From positions 27,230 through 91,229 of the forward strand of contig JAUVYN010000003.1 of the NCBI GenBank assembly GCA_030603065.1: a DNA stretch of 64,000 nt. The letters run 5' to 3'. The translations under genes were made by a program, and so were the position numbers. The stretch's first letter is position 1, and the number at the start of each line of letters is the position of its first letter. This DNA comes from Pseudomonas sp. (lineage in GTDB: Bacteria > Pseudomonadota > Gammaproteobacteria > Pseudomonadales > Pseudomonadaceae). Positions 60,551 to 64,000 of this stretch are shown here, one piece after another. The notes beneath the pieces are model-generated. The model saw only the letters and a list, made by a program, of their open reading frames with translations, made no database searches and was not told where the DNA came from.

Positions 60551-63402
60551 AGCAGACTCAGGCTTGACTGTGAGCGCTGCAGCAATTCGTCGAAGTGTAC
60601 TGCATCGACCGGGCGGCTGATGAGATAACCCTGTACCTCGTCGCAGCCCCAGCTGCGGAGCAGTTCCATCTGGCTGTTCTCTTCGACGCCCTCCGCCACT
60701 ACATTCAGTTCGAGGCTATGTGCCATGGCGATAATGGCTCGGACGATGGCCGCATCCTGGGCGCCATCATGCAGCTCAGAGATGAACGCGCGGTCGATCT
60801 TCAGGGTATTCAACGGGAAGCGCTTGAGATAGGCCAGTGAGGAATAGCCGGTACCGAAATCGTCCACCGCCAGTTTGACGCCCGCAGCCTGCAGTGCGGC
60901 GATGTTGTCGAGAACCGTCTCGGTTTCTTCGAGGAACATGCTCTCGGTCAGTTCCAGCTCCAGCAGTTCCGAGGGCAGACTGCATTCTTGCAACAGATCA
61001 AGGACCGAGCGGGCAAAATTCGGCTGGCGCAGCTGCTGGACGGAGAGGTTAACCGACACGCAGATGGATGCTCCGTCACACTGATGCCAGAGGCTTGCCT
61101 GTACACAGGCCTGGCGCAGGACGATTTCGCCGAGGGTGACAATCATTCCGGTTTCCTCGGCGATAGGAATGAAGTCGCCCGGCATGACCAGGCCGCGTTC
61201 CGGATGGCGCCAGCGAACCAGTGCCTCGGCGCTGCTGATCCGGTCGGTCTTCAGGTGTAGCTTGGGCTGGTAGAACACCACCAGCTGGGACTCGTCCAGC
61301 GCCTTGCGCAGCTGACCTTCCAGGCGCAGCCGATCCGGGCTGTAGCCCTGCAGCGATTCGGTGAAGAACTGGCAGCCGTCGCCGCCCAGATGCTTGGCGT
61401 GCTGCATCGCCAGGTTGGCCTGGGTCACCAGCATCAGGCTGTCACGGGCGGTGCCGGGAAACTGGCTGATGCCGACGGAAGCGGTGACTACCAGCTCATG
61501 TTCACCGATGGTTACCGGGCGCTTTATGGTTTCCAGGATGCTGCGGGCCTGCTTCGCCAGCCAGTGGGGATCGGTGCAGCCCTCCAGCAGGACCACGAAC
61601 TCGTCAGCCGAAAGCCGGGCGAGCACCGCCCCCTCGGGAATCAGGGTATTGAGCCGAGTGGCGACCTCCTGCAACAGGGTGTCGGCTATCCCATGGCCGA
61701 GCGTATCGTTGATGTACTTGAAGCGGTCCAGATCCACATGCAACAGGGCCAGGTTGGTATCGCTGCGGCGAGCCCTGCCGAAGGCCTCGTTCAGCCATTC
61801 GGTGAACATGCTGCGGTTGGCCAACTGGGTCAGCGGGTCATAGTTGGTCAGGTACTGTACCTTGGCCTCGGTCTGACGGTGGGTGGTCAGGTCGGCAAAG
61901 AATCCGACGTAATGGGAAATGTTACCGGCCTGGTCACGTACTACGGTGAGCTGCAGCCACTGCGGGTAGGTTTCGCCACTGCGCCGGGTGGCAATACGCT
62001 CGCCCTGCCAGCGGTCCTCCGCCTGCAGCTTGCGGCGGATCTGACGGAACTCGTCGCTGCTTTCGGCCTCTTCCAGATCGATGATGCGTCGGCCGATCAC
62101 ATCGGCTACCGCGTACCCGGTGATCACGCTGAGGGCGCGGTTCGCCGCCAGAATTCGCAACTGCGGATCAAGGATGAAGATACCTTCGGAAGTGGCCTCG
62201 AATACGGTAGCTGCCAGGCGAGCTTCTTCGGCCTGATGTCGACGGGCGGTGATATCACGGCGTGTGCCGATCATCCTGTGTACCCGGCCGGTTTCATCCC
62301 GTGCTACCGCTCGGCCGGTGTCCTCCACCCAGACCCAGTGCCCGGCAGCGTGACGGACCCGGTACTCGATATGGTAAATCGCGTCCTGATCGTGCAGATG
62401 GCGGATCATCGCCTCGCGTACAAGCGGCCGGTCGTCCGGATGCAGGAGGGGGGTCAGGTCGGCGCGCATATGCTGCACGCTGTCGTCGGGCAGGCCGAAG
62501 ATTTCCTGCAGATGTGAATGGTAGACGCGGTCGCTGTCCAGATCCCAGTCCCAGAGGCCGAGTTCACTGGCCTCGAGCGCCAGGCTGAGCTGATCCTCGC
62601 TGGAACGCAGGGCCTCCGTAGCGGCCTGCAACTGGGCGGTGCGTCGTTCAACCCTCCGCTCCAGTTCGTCGTGACTTTCACGCAGCTGTTGTTCCGCCTG
62701 CCGACGCTGCTGGATCTCGCGAGTAAGCTGCTGATTGAGTGACTCGGCCTGCTTGCGCGCATCTTCCAGGCGAGACACCAGTCCGGTGCTCTGATCCACT
62801 GCCTGAAGGGTGCGCGTAACCGAACGGTTGATGAAACCACCAGCGAGCAGGATGGAAAGGAAGATCAGTAAACCGAGCAGAGCCCAGTACGGGCTGGTCG
62901 GATCATCCCGGGTCAGCAGATAGACTACCGGCGGTAGCCAGGCGGGAACGGCAAAGCTGACGAATGCCAGAAAGCGATGGGCATGAAGAAGGCCCACGCA
63001 CAGACTGATCCCACCGGCGATCCCATACACTGGCGCCTGCAGGGCAAAGTTTTCCTGAGGTACCAGCAGAATATGGACGACGCCCAGGGCGAGACCAGTC
63101 AGGAAGTTGCCCAGATAGAACAGACCGCGCCAGCGGAACCGCAAACGCTCACTGGCCGGCGCGCGCAGAAAACTGTGGCTCAAGCGGTAACGGGCAAGGG
63201 TGAGGACTGCGATCACGCCGACCCAGGTGAGGACCAATCCAAGGGGAGCGACCTTCCAGACCAGAACAGCAATCAGGCCTGCGGCCAGCGCAACAAGCCA
63301 CTGGGAAGCCCGGGAGTACTCGTATAGCAGATCCAGCTGCCGCAGGACGAGTTCGTCCCGGCTACCGCTGGATACGGAATGCTTCATTTGGGATAACGCC
63401 AT
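60547..63402 (-). CDS. Membrane PAS-PAS-GGDEF-EAL protein with degenerate GGDEF
   Basis: 951 residues. An N-terminal membrane region of about six helices (35-195) is followed by a long coiled-coil (205-265), two PAS domains (about 270-390 and 395-510), a GGDEF domain, and an EAL domain. The diguanylate cyclase signature reads SADEF (598-602), so synthesis of c-di-GMP is unlikely, while the EAL (726-728) and downstream metal motifs (NLS, LELTES, DDFGTGYSS, KIDRAF) are intact. It is probably a c-di-GMP phosphodiesterase, perhaps activated by GTP at the GGDEF. No strong ribosome site before ATG 63402. In P. aeruginosa a GGDEF-EAL gene also neighbours uvrD. Confidence 0.88.
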   Translation of the reverse strand: MALSQMKHSVSSGSRDELVLRQLDLLYEYSRASQWLVALAAGLIAVLVWKVAPLGLVLTWVGVIAVLTLARYRLSHSFLRAPASERLRFRWRGLFYLGNFLTGLALGVVHILLVPQENFALQAPVYGIAGGISLCVGLLHAHRFLAFVSFAVPAWLPPVVYLLTRDDPTSPYWALLGLLIFLSILLAGGFINRSVTRTLQAVDQSTGLVSRLEDARKQAESLNQQLTREIQQRRQAEQQLRESHDELERRVERRTAQLQAATEALRSSEDQLSLALEASELGLWDWDLDSDRVYHSHLQEIFGLPDDSVQHMRADLTPLLHPDDRPLVREAMIRHLHDQDAIYHIEYRVRHAAGHWVWVEDTGRAVARDETGRVHRMIGTRRDITARRHQAEEARLAATVFEATSEGIFILDPQLRILAANRALSVITGYAVADVIGRRIIDLEEAESSDEFRQIRRKLQAEDRWQGERIATRRSGETYPQWLQLTVVRDQAGNISHYVGFFADLTTHRQTEAKVQYLTNYDPLTQLANRSMFTEWLNEAFGRARRSDTNLALLHVDLDRFKYINDTLGHGIADTLLQEVATRLNTLIPEGAVLARLSADEFVVLLEGCTDPHWLAKQARSILETIKRPVTIGEHELVVTASVGISQFPGTARDSLMLVTQANLAMQHAKHLGGDGCQFFTESLQGYSPDRLRLEGQLRKALDESQLVVFYQPKLHLKTDRISSAEALVRWRHPERGLVMPGDFIPIAEETGMIVTLGEIVLRQACVQASLWHQCDGASICVSVNLSVQQLRQPNFARSVLDLLQECSLPSELLELELTESMFLEETETVLDNIAALQAAGVKLAVDDFGTGYSSLAYLKRFPLNTLKIDRAFISELHDGAQDAAIVRAIIAMAHSLELNVVAEGVEENSQMELLRSWGCDEVQGYLISRPVDAVHFDELLQRSQSSLSLL

Positions 63403-63567
63403 GTGACGAGTGATCCGAACGCTGCACGCTTCTTGTTATAGGTATTGGCCGGGTTCCTCCGGCACCATTCGCCCGTCACCTTACACCACCAGCGCGGCTC
63501 GGCACACCCCCACATGGCAAATTGATGCAAGGGCGATGTGTCTGGAACAAGGGTTCTGGCGATCCCC

Positions 63568-63596
63568 TTCGACTGGCGGCCGCAGACTGATAGAAT
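63568..63596 (+). promoter_or_regulatory. Putative uvrD promoter close to the start codon
   Basis: TTCGAC (63568-63573) and TAGAAT (63591-63596) are 17 bp apart. The expected transcription start falls 6-7 bp after the -10, at the uvrD ATG itself. Confidence 0.45.
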
Positions 63597-63602
63597 GCCG
63601 CG

Positions 63603-64000
63603 ATGGATATTTCCCACCTGCTCAATTCGCTCAATGATGCCCAGCGTCAGGCCGTCACCGCCAGTGTCGGCCAGCAACTGGTGCTGGCGGGCGCCGGCTC
63701 CGGCAAGACCCGCGTTCTGGTCCATCGTATCGCCTGGCTGATTCAGGTCGAGAACGCCTCGCCCTGGAGCATTCTCTCGGTCACCTTCACCAACAAGGCT
63801 GCCTATGAGATGCGCCAGCGCATCGAACAGCTGCTGGGCATCTCGCCCCAGGGCATGTGGGTCGGCACCTTCCACGGCCTGGCCCACCGCCTGCTGCGTG
63901 CGCACTGGCGCGAGGCCGGACTGGCCGAGCAGTTCCAGATCCTCGATGGCGACGACCAGATGCGTCTGGTCAAGCGGGTGATCCGCGACATCGGCCTGGA
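63603..64000 (+). CDS. uvrD: DNA helicase II UvrD, 5' part (cut by window edge)
   Basis: A 3'-5' superfamily 1 helicase for nucleotide excision and mismatch repair. The visible 132 residues hold the family start (LLNSLNDAQRQAVTA with the Q motif), Walker A LAGAGSGKTR (P-loop about residues 29-36), motif Ia (SVTFTNKAAYEM) and the FHGLAHRLLR region. It continues beyond the window. No Shine-Dalgarno is seen before ATG 63603. Confidence 0.95.
   Translation, partial: MDISHLLNSLNDAQRQAVTASVGQQLVLAGAGSGKTRVLVHRIAWLIQVENASPWSILSVTFTNKAAYEMRQRIEQLLGISPQGMWVGTFHGLAHRLLRAHWREAGLAEQFQILDGDDQMRLVKRVIRDIGL

Overview
The window reads as the origin-proximal part of a chromosome from a high-GC gammaproteobacterium of the Pseudomonas lineage. 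The reasons are the gene order rpmH-rnpA-yidD-yidC-mnmE // mnmG-rsmG-parA-parB-atpIBEFHAGDC-glmU, the pyruvate carboxylase/PycR-type LysR and hexR-zwf blocks, and protein sequences that read as pseudomonad. Several proteins (for example the ATP synthase c subunit) differ visibly from the P. aeruginosa/P. putida forms as I remember them, so a more distant or marine relative (Halopseudomonas-like) is an inference. I see no phage, insertion sequence, CRISPR array, rRNA or tRNA.

Layout. 1-8.7 kb: ribosomal protein L34, RNase P protein, membrane insertase and tRNA modification genes, a 493-bp gene-free AT-rich segment with DnaA-box-like 9-mers between mnmE and mnmG (candidate replication origin element), then rsmG and the parAB partition genes. 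8.8-16 kb: complete nine-gene F1Fo ATP synthase operon with its own promoter and a terminator. 16-24.2 kb: glmU, a cyclopropane fatty acid synthase-like enzyme, a PilZ c-di-GMP receptor, DUF192, a COG0523 GTPase, TrmO, a hydrolase and small unknowns. A perfect 14-bp parS-like palindrome lies at 21582-21595, about 14 kb from parAB.

24.3-31.7 kb: purK, purE, an SbtB-like P-II protein, an SbtA bicarbonate permease, two-subunit pyruvate carboxylase and its divergent LysR regulator. Pyruvate carboxylase and PurK both consume bicarbonate, so this looks like a bicarbonate supply-and-use neighbourhood. 31.7-38.4 kb: a zinc-independent-type DksA paralog, an ABC-F ATPase (YbiT), a hydrolase, an OafA-type acyltransferase and an exonuclease. 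38.4-42.2 kb: a Zur-box-like site followed by a His-rich outer-membrane barrel, a ZnuA-like binding protein, a short ABC ATPase and a ZnuB-like permease, a putative zinc uptake operon.

42.2-51.7 kb: a phosphoribosyltransferase fused to a degenerate HAD domain, an acyl-CoA dehydrogenase-like protein, two tail-to-tail hybrid histidine kinases with related PAS domains, a stand-alone receiver and a CvfB-like protein. 51.8-57.5 kb: a complete RND tripartite efflux operon. 57.5-64 kb: a small membrane protein, hexR and zwf divergent around a near-perfect HexR palindrome, a PAS-GGDEF-EAL protein with a degenerate GGDEF motif, and the start of uvrD, cut by the window edge.
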